NCBI RefSeq assembly: GCF_000024965.1
Contig: NC_013530.1
Location: 3,658,001-3,722,000 of the forward strand
Length of the DNA: 64,000 nucleotides
From: Xylanimonas cellulosilytica DSM 15894
Lineage (GTDB): Bacteria > Actinomycetota > Actinomycetes > Actinomycetales > Cellulomonadaceae
Reading direction: 5' to 3'
The notes below the pieces were generated by a model. That model was not told the origin of the DNA. It did not search any database and saw only the letters and a program-made list of their open reading frames with translations. Made by a program: the position numbers and the translations under genes. Of this stretch, positions 16,257 to 24,891 are shown one piece after another (the first letter of the stretch is position 1; the number at the start of each line of letters is the position of its first letter).

Positions 16257-16271
16257 CTTGAACGAGTCAAG
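16257..16271. promoter_or_regulatory. Candidate FurA operator
   Basis: A perfect dyad CTTGA-ACGAG-TCAAG, in an otherwise GC-rich stretch, ends 22 bp before the furA ATG. The position fits an autoregulatory FurA site overlapping the promoter. Inference from position and symmetry. Confidence 0.55.
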
Positions 16272-16353
16272 TGTGGGCGCGCGATGCCTGGCGTCGCCCG
16301 GTGCTCGACGGTCATGCCCAGACGAGAGCAGGGCCGGAGGGCGACGGGGTGTT

Positions 16354-16377
16354 CTGTGGACAACTCTCTATCCACAG
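16354..16377. promoter_or_regulatory. Inverted DnaA-box-like pair
   Basis: CTGTGGA and TCCACAG form a perfect 7-bp inverted repeat 10 bp apart. The left half contains TGTGGACAA (16355-16363), an exact match to the actinobacterial DnaA box on this strand, and the right half CTATCCACA (16368-16376) is one base from TTATCCACA. It lies in the furA/DUF222 divergent intergenic region. DnaA binding is only a possibility. Confidence 0.35.
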
Positions 16378-16515
16378 ATTGTGGTCCTGACCTGGCCTTT
16401 CGTACGCATGTTCGATATGCTTCGAGGGTGGTTCGGGGCGGGTGCCGGCCCGCCGTACCCGGGCTGCTGATGGGTGTCGACGTGGTGTCCGACGGGGGTC
16501 AGAGGGGGTGGTGGC

Positions 16516-18096
16516 ATGGTCGAGACGGAACTCGACGCGGTAGGCGACGGCGCGGCGGGCCTTGACGGCGGCGCCGCCTCCCGGCTGGAGGGTGTGCTCG
16601 ATCTGCTGCGCGCGGGCACCGATGCGCTGACCGTGCTGGTCGCGTCCGGTGACCTGGCCGACGTGCCGGCCGCGGTGCTCGCGCAGGTGCAGCGCGACCT
16701 GCGGGTGCTCGAGCATCGCTCCGCCGCGGCCCGGCTGGTGATGCTGCCCCAGCTCGACGCGGACGGGGTGTGGGCGCTGGACGGGTCACGGTCGTTCGCC
16801 GCGTGGTTGGCGCGGCACGACGACGTCCACCGGGGCACGGCGAACCGGGAGGTGCGCCAGGGACGTGCGCTGCGTGACGCGCTGCCCGCCACCCGCGCGG
16901 CCGCGCTGGCCGGCGCGGTCGGGCCGGACCATGTCAGCGCCCTGGCCGGTGCCGCGACCACCGACGCCCGCGTCCGGGCGCTGGCCGCCCCGGTCACCGG
17001 GCTGCCGGTGCGCTACGACGATGACGGTCACGAGGTCGCACCCCCGTCGGGCGAGGAGTTCTTGCTCGCGCAGGCCGCCCTGCACCCGGTACCCGGTTTC
17101 GCCCGGCTGGTCAGGCGGTTCGCGCACGTCGCCGACCCCGATGCGGACGACCGCGGACACCGCGACGCCGAGGACCGGGAGCACTTCGAGCTCTCCCTGA
17201 CGATGGGCGGCTGGCACGTGTCCGGGTTCCTCACCGAGGAGCACGGCACCGCGCTGCGCACCGCGCTGGACGCGATCATGGGCGCTCCCGCCGCCGACGA
17301 CGAGCGCACCACCACCCAGCGCCGCGCCCAAGCGCTGGCCGACCTGGCCCGCACCTGCCTCGACCACGGCCACGCCGGCACCGGCGCCGCGGTCCGCCCA
17401 CACCTGAACGTCACGGTCTCCTGGGACGAGCTCCAACGGCTGCTCGCCGGCACCCACCCGGACGGCAACGACACCGGCAGCGACGGCGGCAGCGGTCATG
17501 GCTGGCAGGGTGATGCCCGGCGGCCGGACGGGGACGGGACCGCCCTGCGGAACCTGACCCGCACCCCGGCGATCCTCGAAGGCTCGACCGGGCCGCTGCC
17601 GGACTCCGTGCTGCGCAAGCTGGCCTGCGACAGCGAGATCACCCGGATCGTGTTCGGCCCCGACTCCCAGATCCTCAACGTCGGGCGCACCCAGCGCACC
17701 GTGACCGGACAGCTCCGCCGGGCAGTCATCGCCCGCGACCAGCACTGCACCTGGCCCGGCTGCCACGAACCACCGCAACGGTGCGAGGTCCACCACGCCG
17801 AACGCCACTGGGCACGCGACCGCGGCGAGACCTCCGCCGCGAACTCCGCGCTGCTGTGCTGGCACCACCACACCGTCGTCGACACCCAGGGCATCACCAT
17901 GCGCTGGCACACACCCGGCACGAGCACGCTCGCGGACGCCTCGACCGCCGACACCACGACCGAGGCGCGCCCCGAGCCGACATGGCCCGAGCCGACACCG
18001 TCCGAGGCGTTGCTCGGCCCCGGCGGCTGGCAGTTCACCGATCGCCACGGCCGCACCATCGAACACCGTCCCCACTGGAGAGCCGACGCCGCATGA
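16516..18096 (+). CDS. DUF222 / HNH endonuclease domain protein (13E12-type)
   Basis: 526 residues. The DUF222 domain fills about residues 20-330 and includes LDADGVWALDGSRSFAAWLARHDDV and LSLTMGGWHVSGFLTEEHGTALR. An HNH nuclease module follows, CTWPGCHEPPQRCEVHHAERH, with the second half LLCWHHHTVVD; both zinc-ligand and catalytic histidines are present. The family is multi-copy in actinobacterial genomes (13E12 repeat proteins of mycobacteria) and has no demonstrated role. The ATG at 16516 follows an AGAGGGGG ribosome site. It stands alone. A linker rich in Gly/Asp/His (about 315-345) separates the two domains. Confidence 0.9.
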   Translation: MVETELDAVGDGAAGLDGGAASRLEGVLDLLRAGTDALTVLVASGDLADVPAAVLAQVQRDLRVLEHRSAAARLVMLPQLDADGVWALDGSRSFAAWLARHDDVHRGTANREVRQGRALRDALPATRAAALAGAVGPDHVSALAGAATTDARVRALAAPVTGLPVRYDDDGHEVAPPSGEEFLLAQAALHPVPGFARLVRRFAHVADPDADDRGHRDAEDREHFELSLTMGGWHVSGFLTEEHGTALRTALDAIMGAPAADDERTTTQRRAQALADLARTCLDHGHAGTGAAVRPHLNVTVSWDELQRLLAGTHPDGNDTGSDGGSGHGWQGDARRPDGDGTALRNLTRTPAILEGSTGPLPDSVLRKLACDSEITRIVFGPDSQILNVGRTQRTVTGQLRRAVIARDQHCTWPGCHEPPQRCEVHHAERHWARDRGETSAANSALLCWHHHTVVDTQGITMRWHTPGTSTLADASTADTTTEARPEPTWPEPTPSEALLGPGGWQFTDRHGRTIEHRPHWRADAA

Positions 18097-18167
18097 CCCG
18101 CCGCAACGGAGGCAGAGCCGCACCTGCTGTGTTGGTGTCGCCGCCGCCGCGGCAAGGGGTAAGGGCT

Positions 18168-19031
18168 TCAGGTCGTCAGCGTGCGCGTGAAGAAGGCGAG
18201 CGAGTCGCGCACCACGTCGGCTTTCGCGGCCGGGTCGTCCTGGGCCGGGATGACGAAGCCGTAGTGCCCCGACTCGGGCGTCCCGACCGGACCGCCCTCG
18301 GCTCCGCGGATCGCGCGGGTCAACCGCATGCCGTTGACCTCGGGTGGGGCCTCGGTGTCGGCGGCCGTCCAGCGCACCATCACCGGCACGCCGACGCCCG
18401 TCGCCGTGGCGGCGTCGTCGAGCACGGGGCCCAGCGCGGGGCACAGCAGGAAGCCGGCGCGCACGCGCGGGTCGCGCAGGTCGGCGGCCGCGCGGCGGGG
18501 CAGCGCGGCCGCGAGCGCGGGGTCGGTCCGATCGCGCAGCTCGTCGAGCTCCTCGCGCAGCGTCGGGTACTCGGGCGGCGGCGGCAGCTCGAACGTGCCC
18601 GAGAACAGCGCATCGACCACCCGCTCCGAGAGCCGCACCCCGCACACGGCTCCGGCGGTGTACCCGCCGAGCGAGAACCCGGCCACCCCGACCGGCCCGC
18701 GCGCGGTCACCGAGTCGAGCACGAACGACACGTCCAGCGCCCGGTCCCACCAGCACACGAACCCCAGCGCCGTCGTGCCCGCCGCGTAGCTGTTGCCGTG
18801 GTGGTCGATGCCGACGACGTCGAAGCCCGCGTCGCGCAACGCCGTCGCCCACCACGCGAGCTCCGCCACCGACCCGCCGGTGCCGTGCGACAGCACCACC
18901 AGGGGCGCGTCCTCGCGGGCGGAGCGCCACTGCGAGACCTGCACGGGGCGCGGGCCTGCGCCGTCGTACGCCAGGCGGGCGGGGTCATGGAGCAGCGTGA
19001 CGGTGGGCTCGGCGCTCGGCATGCGGGTCAT
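18168..19031 (-). CDS. Alpha/beta hydrolase (dienelactone-hydrolase/PAF-AH-like)
   Basis: 287 residues with the alpha/beta hydrolase order. The oxyanion segment VVLSHGTGGSVAELAWWA comes first, then the nucleophile elbow GVAGFSLGGYTAG, a late acid in MVRWTAADTEAPPEV and the catalytic His in ESGHYGFVI. Resembles predicted lipoprotein-signature or dienelactone hydrolases. Two starts are possible (19031 MTRMPSAEP, 19022 MPSAEP). Divergent from mgtE with about 130 bp between. Substrate unknown. Confidence 0.85.
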   Translation of the reverse strand: MTRMPSAEPTVTLLHDPARLAYDGAGPRPVQVSQWRSAREDAPLVVLSHGTGGSVAELAWWATALRDAGFDVVGIDHHGNSYAAGTTALGFVCWWDRALDVSFVLDSVTARGPVGVAGFSLGGYTAGAVCGVRLSERVVDALFSGTFELPPPPEYPTLREELDELRDRTDPALAAALPRRAAADLRDPRVRAGFLLCPALGPVLDDAATATGVGVPVMVRWTAADTEAPPEVNGMRLTRAIRGAEGGPVGTPESGHYGFVIPAQDDPAAKADVVRDSLAFFTRTLTT

Positions 19032-19161
19032 CGTGGCAGGAACGTGGGACGGCTGCCAGACCGCCGAAAGGCACATCACGACGGGCCACCCGGTCGCCCT
19101 CCCCCGCCGCAGCGCCGACGATGAGGAGGAACGCGTCCGCGCCCACGGGGGGAGCACACCC

Positions 19162-20583
19162 ATGACGCCACCGGTCACCCCTGCCCAGAACCCGGCGACG
19201 GGGCAGATCCCTGCCGCCGAGGCCCGAGGCCCCAGGAACGAGCCCAGGAACACCAAGGACGACTCGCTGCGCGACCTCATCGAACGCGGCGACTTCGCCG
19301 GCGCCCAGGCCTGGGCCCGCGAGCGCCAGGTGTGGGAGGTCGTCGACGAGATCGACCGCATGCGTCCGGTCGACGCCGTCGCCGCCTTCCGCCTGCTCGA
19401 CCCGGAGCGTGCCTTCGACGTCTTCGAGGATCTGGAGCCGAACGGCCAGCAGGCCATCCTCGAGGTGATGCGCGGGGCGGAGTTCAGCGAGTTCGTCGAC
19501 TCCCTGGAGCCTGACGACCGCGCCCGCATGCTGGGCGAGCTCCCCGCGAAGGTGGCGCGCCGCGTCCTGGCCGGGCTCAGCCCGGAAGAGCGCGCGATGA
19601 CGGCGACCATGCTCGGCTACCCGGAGGACTCCGCGGGCCGGTACATGACGCCGCAGGTCGTGGTGCTGCGCGAGAACCTGTCGGCCGGGGCCGCGCTGGC
19701 CCACGTCCGCGCCCGCGGGGCCGACGCGGAGACGATCTACACGCTTCCCGTCGTCGACACCCAGCGCCGCCTGACCGGCGTCGTCGACCTGCGCGAGCTG
19801 GTGCTCGCCGACGCCGAGACCACGGTCGCCGAGCTGGTCGTGACCAGCCCGCCGCACGTCCGCGCGACCGAGCCCGCCGAGCGCGCGGCCCGCCTGATGG
19901 CGGACGAGAACATCCTCGACCTGCCGGTGGTCGACGCGGAGGGGCGCCTGCTCGGGCTGCTCACGTTCGACGACGCCGACGAGGTCATCGAGGACGCCGA
20001 CTCCGAGGATGCCTCCCGGCAGGGTGGTGCCCAGCACTGGGGCGGCCACTACATGGCGGTGTCGGTGCTGCAGCTCGCCAGGACCCGTGCGGTGTGGCTG
20101 GTGCTGCTGCTGGTGGTCTCGCTGCTGACGGTGACGGTCGCGCACGGCTTCGAGGACGCCCTGGAGGAGGTGGCGGCGCTGGCGTTGTTCATCCCGCTGC
20201 TGATCGGCACGGGCGGCAAGGTGGGGACGCAGGCGTCGTCGGCGTGCGTGCGTGCGCTGGCGATCGGTGAGGTGCGGCCGTCCGACATGGTCCGGGTCAC
20301 GCTGCGCGAGGCCGCGACCGGCCTGCTGCTCGGTGCAGGGCTCGGCCTGCTGGCGATCGGCGCCGGCCTGTTCTTCACGGGCCTGGACGTCGCCGTCGTC
20401 GTCGGCGTCTCGCTGCTGCTGATCTGCCTGCTGGGTGCGCTGGTGGGCGGGCTGTCCCCGCTGGTCGCGCGCCGGTTCGGCATCGACCCGGCGCTGGTCT
20501 CGGCCCCGGTGGTCACGACGGTCGTCGACGTGCTGGGCCTGGTCATCTACTTCGTGGTGGCGAGCGCGCTGCTCGGTCTGTAG
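19162..20583 (+). CDS. mgtE: MgtE-type magnesium transporter
   Basis: 473 residues in the MgtE order. The N-terminal superhelical domain (about 35-155, with ERGDFAGAQAWARERQVWEVVDEID and ELPAKVARRVLAGLSPEERAM) is followed by two CBS domains (about 160-285). Five transmembrane helices then begin near QLARTRAVWLVLLLVVSLL. The conserved pore-region motif usually written GGNAGxQ reads GGKVGTQASS here, an Asn-to-Lys change worth checking. The protein imports Mg2+ as a homodimer gated by cytoplasmic Mg2+. The ATG at 19162 has a GGGGGGAG site. No Mg-responsive leader structure was recognised in the 130 bp upstream. It is convergent with the following gene, 3 bp apart. Confidence 0.9.
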   Translation: MTPPVTPAQNPATGQIPAAEARGPRNEPRNTKDDSLRDLIERGDFAGAQAWARERQVWEVVDEIDRMRPVDAVAAFRLLDPERAFDVFEDLEPNGQQAILEVMRGAEFSEFVDSLEPDDRARMLGELPAKVARRVLAGLSPEERAMTATMLGYPEDSAGRYMTPQVVVLRENLSAGAALAHVRARGADAETIYTLPVVDTQRRLTGVVDLRELVLADAETTVAELVVTSPPHVRATEPAERAARLMADENILDLPVVDAEGRLLGLLTFDDADEVIEDADSEDASRQGGAQHWGGHYMAVSVLQLARTRAVWLVLLLVVSLLTVTVAHGFEDALEEVAALALFIPLLIGTGGKVGTQASSACVRALAIGEVRPSDMVRVTLREAATGLLLGAGLGLLAIGAGLFFTGLDVAVVVGVSLLLICLLGALVGGLSPLVARRFGIDPALVSAPVVTTVVDVLGLVIYFVVASALLGL

Positions 20584-20586
20584 GTC

Positions 20587-22347
20587 CTAGCCCGACGGCG
20601 TGACCACCGTCAGCGGGCCCTCGTCCGCGGTGGGCGCCTCGAAGTGGTCGGAGTACAGCGCGGCCGTCGCCTCGTCGAGCACGACGTCGTCGGCGTGGCT
20701 GCCGGTCCGCGCCGCGACGCGGGCGAGCACGACGTCGCGGGGCGTCGCGAGGTACACGGTCTCGGGCACGACGCCGAGGGGTGCGAGCAGCGCGCGGTAG
20801 GTGTCGCGCATGCGCCGCGACCAGAAGGACAGGTCGACGACGACGTCGGCGCCGTCGGCCGCGAGCGCGACGAGCCGCTCCTGGACCTCCCGCTCGAACC
20901 GGGATCGGACCGGCTCGGCCAAGGGCTGCTCGCGGTGCCCGGCGGCCCAGGCGGCCGCGTCGATGGACAGCCGTACGAACCCGTCCGCCTCGAGCCGGCG
21001 GGCGTACGTCGACTTCCCGGCTCCCGCGGGCCCGCACATGAACACGATCCGGCCCATCGGGTCACCGTAGCGGAGCCCGCGGGAGCCGTGTCGGGCGGGG
21101 GTGAGCCAGGCGTCGGCCGCGCTCAGGCGGGCTGCGGTCTGGGCCTGCCAGTCGGGTTCCTGGACGCGGTGCGGGCCTGTGGCCAGGGAGAGGAGCACGC
21201 CCGCGATCCGGGCGTTCAGCTCGGCCGGGTCGGTGCCGCGGCGGGCCAGGTCGGCGGCGAAGGCGGCCGCGTACTCGCGTGCCAGACGGCGCAGGCGGGG
21301 TCCGTCCCAGCCGGGCATGAGGGAGAGCGTCTCCAGGTGGGCGACGAGGCACGCCAGGTCGTCGGCACGGCGGCCAGGGCCCGCGCTGTCGACGTCGAGC
21401 ACGCCGGTGAGGCGGCCGCCCGTGAGCAGGAGCTGGGCCTCGTAGAAGTCACCGTGGGTCGGGCCGTCGTCGGGCAGGCCGGCGATGCGGTCGAGAACGC
21501 GGTCGGCGAGCGTCGCGGCCCGGTCGGCCTCCGCCGGCAGCGCAGCGCCCACGAGCGTGGCGTAGTAGTCGGCGTTCTCGCTCCACGCGGCACGGCGGGG
21601 CTGGTCGCACAGCTCGGCCGGCAGGCGGTCCAGCACGTCGAGCAGCTCGCGCGGGGAGGGGACGAGGCCGCCGGTCCGTACGGCGTCGCGCAGCGTGGTC
21701 CCGGCGAGCGGCGCGAGCACGAGCAGGCCGTCGCCTCGGTGGTCGAGCACGTCCGGCACGGGCACGCCGGCACCGGTGAGCAGCAGGTGCCGACGGCGCA
21801 GCGCCTCGGCCTTCGCGGGGCGCAGCACCTTGAGGAAGACGCGCCCGCCGGGCGTCGTGGCCTCGACGACGGCGCGGCGCGTGGGCCGGTACGCGCGCAG
21901 GGTCGTCTCGACGGGGTGGTGCCCGAGGAGCCGTCCGACGGCGGCGGGGTCGAGCGCGGTGCGCAGCGCGGGCAGGCCGGGGTCGTCGGGGAACATCCAG
22001 ACGGCGGCCGGCTGCCCGTCGACGTCGAGCGTGCGCACGCCGGGGGCGTCGTGGTGCTTAGGCCTGCCGATGCTGGCGCCGAGGGTCTCGCGGCGCAGCC
22101 CGTCGCCCCACCGCACGTCGCACCGGTAGGTGACGGTGACGGACACCCCGGGCCGATGGTCGACCTGCCGGACGCTCCACCCGACAACCTCCCCACCCCG
22201 CTCCCCCACGATCTCCGCCAACAACGCACCGCCTGAGCTCCCGATGAGCAGGTCAAGGGTGGTGTTCGGCAGTTCGTCGCTGGTTCGGCTGTCCGGAGTG
22301 CCGAAGCGGCGCCGGAGTGCCGAACCCGCCTCGGCTCGGGCCGTCAC
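20587..22347 (-). CDS. Bifunctional aminoglycoside phosphotransferase-like / P-loop ATPase fusion
   Basis: 586 residues read without interruption. Residues 1 to about 420 are an APH/choline-kinase-like domain: a KVLRPAK lysine region, catalytic THGDFYEAQLL, metal-binding LDVDSAGPGRRADDLA. From Met431 a second module starts with MGRIVFMCGPAGAGKST (Walker A) and runs like a small AAA/gluconate-kinase or zeta-type kinase, with VVVDLSFWSRRMRDTYRALL. The GTG at 22347 overlaps the stop of the upstream VOC gene (GTGA), indicating translational coupling. Similar APH-ATP-binding fusions are annotated in actinobacteria without known substrates. An internal start at 21057 could also yield the kinase alone. 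Confidence 0.7.
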   Translation of the reverse strand: MTARAEAGSALRRRFGTPDSRTSDELPNTTLDLLIGSSGGALLAEIVGERGGEVVGWSVRQVDHRPGVSVTVTYRCDVRWGDGLRRETLGASIGRPKHHDAPGVRTLDVDGQPAAVWMFPDDPGLPALRTALDPAAVGRLLGHHPVETTLRAYRPTRRAVVEATTPGGRVFLKVLRPAKAEALRRRHLLLTGAGVPVPDVLDHRGDGLLVLAPLAGTTLRDAVRTGGLVPSPRELLDVLDRLPAELCDQPRRAAWSENADYYATLVGAALPAEADRAATLADRVLDRIAGLPDDGPTHGDFYEAQLLLTGGRLTGVLDVDSAGPGRRADDLACLVAHLETLSLMPGWDGPRLRRLAREYAAAFAADLARRGTDPAELNARIAGVLLSLATGPHRVQEPDWQAQTAARLSAADAWLTPARHGSRGLRYGDPMGRIVFMCGPAGAGKSTYARRLEADGFVRLSIDAAAWAAGHREQPLAEPVRSRFEREVQERLVALAADGADVVVDLSFWSRRMRDTYRALLAPLGVVPETVYLATPRDVVLARVAARTGSHADDVVLDEATAALYSDHFEAPTADEGPLTVVTPSG

Positions 22348-22898
22348 TTCTGCGTGCGCGGGTCGTGGAGGGTGTCCATCGCTTCCAGGAGGGTGGCCTG
22401 GAGGTACGTCAGCTCGGGGGTGGCGAAGGCTTCCCAGGACAGGTCGACCTCCTCGGTCCACACCTCCTCGCCGGCGGGCTCGTCCCAGAGGGTCGTCGGG
22501 TTGTGCTTGTAGACCCACCACAGGTGGCCGTACGGGTCGGCGAAGCGGGAGAAGACGTCGCCCCACACGTCGGTGGGCTCGGTGACGATGCGGGCGCCGC
22601 GGGCGACGGCGCGCTCCAGGGTGGCCTCGACGTCGTCGACGTACACGCGCACGAACGCCGGGGTGTACGGCCAGTGCGGCTTGCGGTCCGCGACGGTGAG
22701 CAGCGAGTCCCCGACGAGCAGCTCCGAGTGCAGCACGAGCCCGTCGACGTCCTGCGTGCGGGCCTGCGGCACCTCGACCGCACCGAACACCTCGACGAGG
22801 AAGGCGATGAGGCCTTCGGCGTCGTCGGACATGATGAACGGCGCGAGGGTGGCGGAGCCGGCGGGCGCGGCGGGGACGGACGCTGCGGGGACGGACAT
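22344..22898 (-). CDS. VOC family protein
   Basis: 184 residues of the glyoxalase/bleomycin-resistance superfamily, PhnB-like subgroup. It contains LAPFIMSDDAEGLIAFLVEVFGAVEV, then FVRVYVDDVEATLERAVARGARIV, then FSRFADPYGHLWWVYKH. An added C-terminal helix pair ends in LYLQATLLEAMDTLHDP-like sequence. ATG 22898 follows GAGGAAAG. Its stop overlaps the GTG of the downstream APH-ATPase fusion, so the two are made together. Ligand unknown. Confidence 0.88.
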   Translation of the reverse strand: MSVPAASVPAAPAGSATLAPFIMSDDAEGLIAFLVEVFGAVEVPQARTQDVDGLVLHSELLVGDSLLTVADRKPHWPYTPAFVRVYVDDVEATLERAVARGARIVTEPTDVWGDVFSRFADPYGHLWWVYKHNPTTLWDEPAGEEVWTEEVDLSWEAFATPELTYLQATLLEAMDTLHDPRTQK

Positions 22899-23064
22899 GG
22901 GGGGCTTTCCTCTCGGTCGACCCTTCGACCATGACCGTTCCCGCGCCCCGCCGTCGCCGACTGGCCGAGGGCACCACGCCCGGTGTCGCGCTGCGCTTGT
23001 CAGCCGTGACCAGGCGCGTCATCCGCGCCAGCGGAGGTGGTGCCCGCGTGCCAGCGCCCGGCCG

Positions 23065-23868
23065 TCAGGTCCAGCGGAACAGTCGGATCCCGATGGGCAG
23101 CAGCACCGCCGTCCACACCACCATGACGACCACCTGGACCAGCGGGAAGCCGTCCTCGAACCAGCCCGCCGTCATGGCCTGCGAGGCCGCGCCGAGCGGG
23201 GTGAACTTGCCGATCACGCGCAGCGCGTCGGGCATGATCGGCCCGGGCGTCCACATGCCGGCGAGCAGCAGCATCGGGAAGTAGACCGGCATCGAGACCG
23301 CCGACGCCGTCGAGGCGCGTGGCACGCGGGCCGCGATCACGGTGCCCGCGGCGAACATCGCGGCCAGGCCGAGCGCGAACGACAGCACGACGACGCCGAG
23401 CTGCTGCGGCCGGGCCAGCCCGAACACGAGCTGCCCTGCGACCAGGGCGATCACGGAGGCCGCGAGGGTCGCCCCGAGGTTGATGAGGTAGTGGCTCACG
23501 ATGAGACCCTGCGGCCGCATCGGGGTGGTGGACAGGCGGCGCAGCACGCCCTTCTCCCGCATGGCGCCGAAGGTCGCCGGCATCACGGTCAGCGCGGCCG
23601 TGGCGAGCGCGGCGGCCAGCACCGTCGGCACGTACACCGCCACGGGGGTCAGTCCGGCCCAGACGGTCGACGCCGGTGCGTCGATCGGGTCCCGCATCCC
23701 GGGGATGACCAGGCCGATGCCGACGAGCAGCACCGTGGGGAAGGCCAGCCCGAAGAACACGGCGGCGCCGTCGCGCAGCCAGACCTTGGTCTCGGTGCGC
23801 AGCAGGGTGGGGAAGCCGCGCCAGCCGTGGGACCGGGTGGCGGGCGCGGGGGCGGTGAGGGCGGTCAT
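23065..23868 (-). CDS. ABC transporter permease (ABC-2 type)
   Basis: 267 residues. A cytoplasmic N terminus with TLLRTETKVWLRDGAAVFFG precedes six transmembrane helices of the ABC2 membrane domain. The typical KGVLRRLSTTPMRPQGLIVSHYL stretch after helix 2 and the PMLLLAGMWTPGPIMPDALRVIGKFTPLG region before the last helix are present. The start overlaps the upstream ATPase stop (ATGA at 23865-23868), so it forms a DrrA/DrrB-like exporter with that protein. Last gene of a five-gene unit led by a GntR regulator. Substrate unknown; drug or lipid export is the family expectation. Confidence 0.9.
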   Translation of the reverse strand: MTALTAPAPATRSHGWRGFPTLLRTETKVWLRDGAAVFFGLAFPTVLLVGIGLVIPGMRDPIDAPASTVWAGLTPVAVYVPTVLAAALATAALTVMPATFGAMREKGVLRRLSTTPMRPQGLIVSHYLINLGATLAASVIALVAGQLVFGLARPQQLGVVVLSFALGLAAMFAAGTVIAARVPRASTASAVSMPVYFPMLLLAGMWTPGPIMPDALRVIGKFTPLGAASQAMTAGWFEDGFPLVQVVVMVVWTAVLLPIGIRLFRWT

Positions 23869-24860
23869 CGGGATGCTCCTTCCAGGCTGGGGGCCTGCGT
23901 GGTCTCGGGGTCGTAGGCGCGGCCGGTCACGGCCACGAACACGTCCTCCAGCGTGCGGGTGACGGTCCGCACGTCCTGCGGGACGACGTCGGCGGCCGCG
24001 AGCGCCGGCACGACGGCGAACAGCACGCGGCGGGTGCCGCGCACCTCGACCTCGTCGCCGGCCCGCTCGACGGCGGCGACGTCGGGGGTACCGGCCAGCG
24101 GTGCGAGCGCGGCGAGGGTGCGCTCCAGGTCGCCGGGGGCGGGCTGCAGGCGCACGGCACGGGAGTCGTCGAGCCCGTCGACGAGCTCGGCGGGGGTGCC
24201 GGCGGCGACGATGCGGCCGCCGTCGATGATGACGAGCCGGTCGCACAGCCGTTCGGCCTCGTCCATGAAGTGGGTGACGAGCAGGATGGTGACGCCGGTG
24301 GCGCGCACGCGTTCGACCAGCTCCCAGGTGGCCCGCCGGGCGGCGGGGTCGAGGCCGGTGGTGAGCTCGTCGAGGATGGCGACCTTGGGCCGCCCGACAA
24401 GGGCCAGCGCGATGGAGAGGCGCTGCTTCTGCCCGCCGGACAGCTTGGCGAACTGGGTGCGCCGCTTGTCCTGCAGGTCGAGCAGGGTGAGCAGCTCGTC
24501 GACATCGGCCGGGTCGGAGTAGAACGCGGCGTACAGGCGCAGCGCCTCCTCGACCGTGATCTTGTCCTGGAGCTGCGACTCCTGGAGCTGGATGCCCAGG
24601 TCGTCGCGGATGCGTTCCGGGGAGGTCTGCGGGTCGGCGCCCAGCACGCGCAGGGTGCCGCCGTCGGCGTCACGCAGGCCGGCGAGGCACTCGACGGTGG
24701 TGGTCTTCCCGGCCCCGTTGGGGCCGAGGATCCCGAAGATCTCGCCGGGGGCGACGGTGAAGCTGACGTCGTGCACGCCGGGGGCGGGGCGGGTGGCCGC
24801 GCCGGAGCCGGAGGCGTACGTCTTGCGGAGGTTGGTGACCTCCACGACGGGGGTGGTCAT
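23865..24860 (-). CDS. ABC transporter ATP-binding protein (DrrA-like)
   Basis: 331 residues. Walker A is GPNGAGKTT (about 46-54), followed by the Q-loop in IQLQESQLQDKITVEEAL. The signature is KLSGGQKQRLSIALAL, Walker B VAILDELTTGLDP, and the H-loop LVTHFMDEAERL. The C-terminal about 100 residues form the extra domain of DrrA/CcmA exporters. Likely pairs with the permease encoded next (ATGA overlap). Preceded by 31 bp and the membrane-protein gene of the same operon. Confidence 0.93.
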   Translation of the reverse strand: MTTPVVEVTNLRKTYASGSGAATRPAPGVHDVSFTVAPGEIFGILGPNGAGKTTTVECLAGLRDADGGTLRVLGADPQTSPERIRDDLGIQLQESQLQDKITVEEALRLYAAFYSDPADVDELLTLLDLQDKRRTQFAKLSGGQKQRLSIALALVGRPKVAILDELTTGLDPAARRATWELVERVRATGVTILLVTHFMDEAERLCDRLVIIDGGRIVAAGTPAELVDGLDDSRAVRLQPAPGDLERTLAALAPLAGTPDVAAVERAGDEVEVRGTRRVLFAVVPALAAADVVPQDVRTVTRTLEDVFVAVTGRAYDPETTQAPSLEGASR

Positions 24861-24891
24861 GGTTCTCCTCTTCTCCTCGATCAGGGTCGGG

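Noticed and set aside
19032-19161. Mg2+-responsive riboswitch before mgtE
   Set aside because: No M-box-like conserved stems recognised in the 130-bp region.
22348-23022. N-terminal extension of the APH-ATPase frame to 23022
   Set aside because: The extension overlaps the well-supported VOC gene in another frame; the GTG at 22347 with GTGA overlap is a better start.
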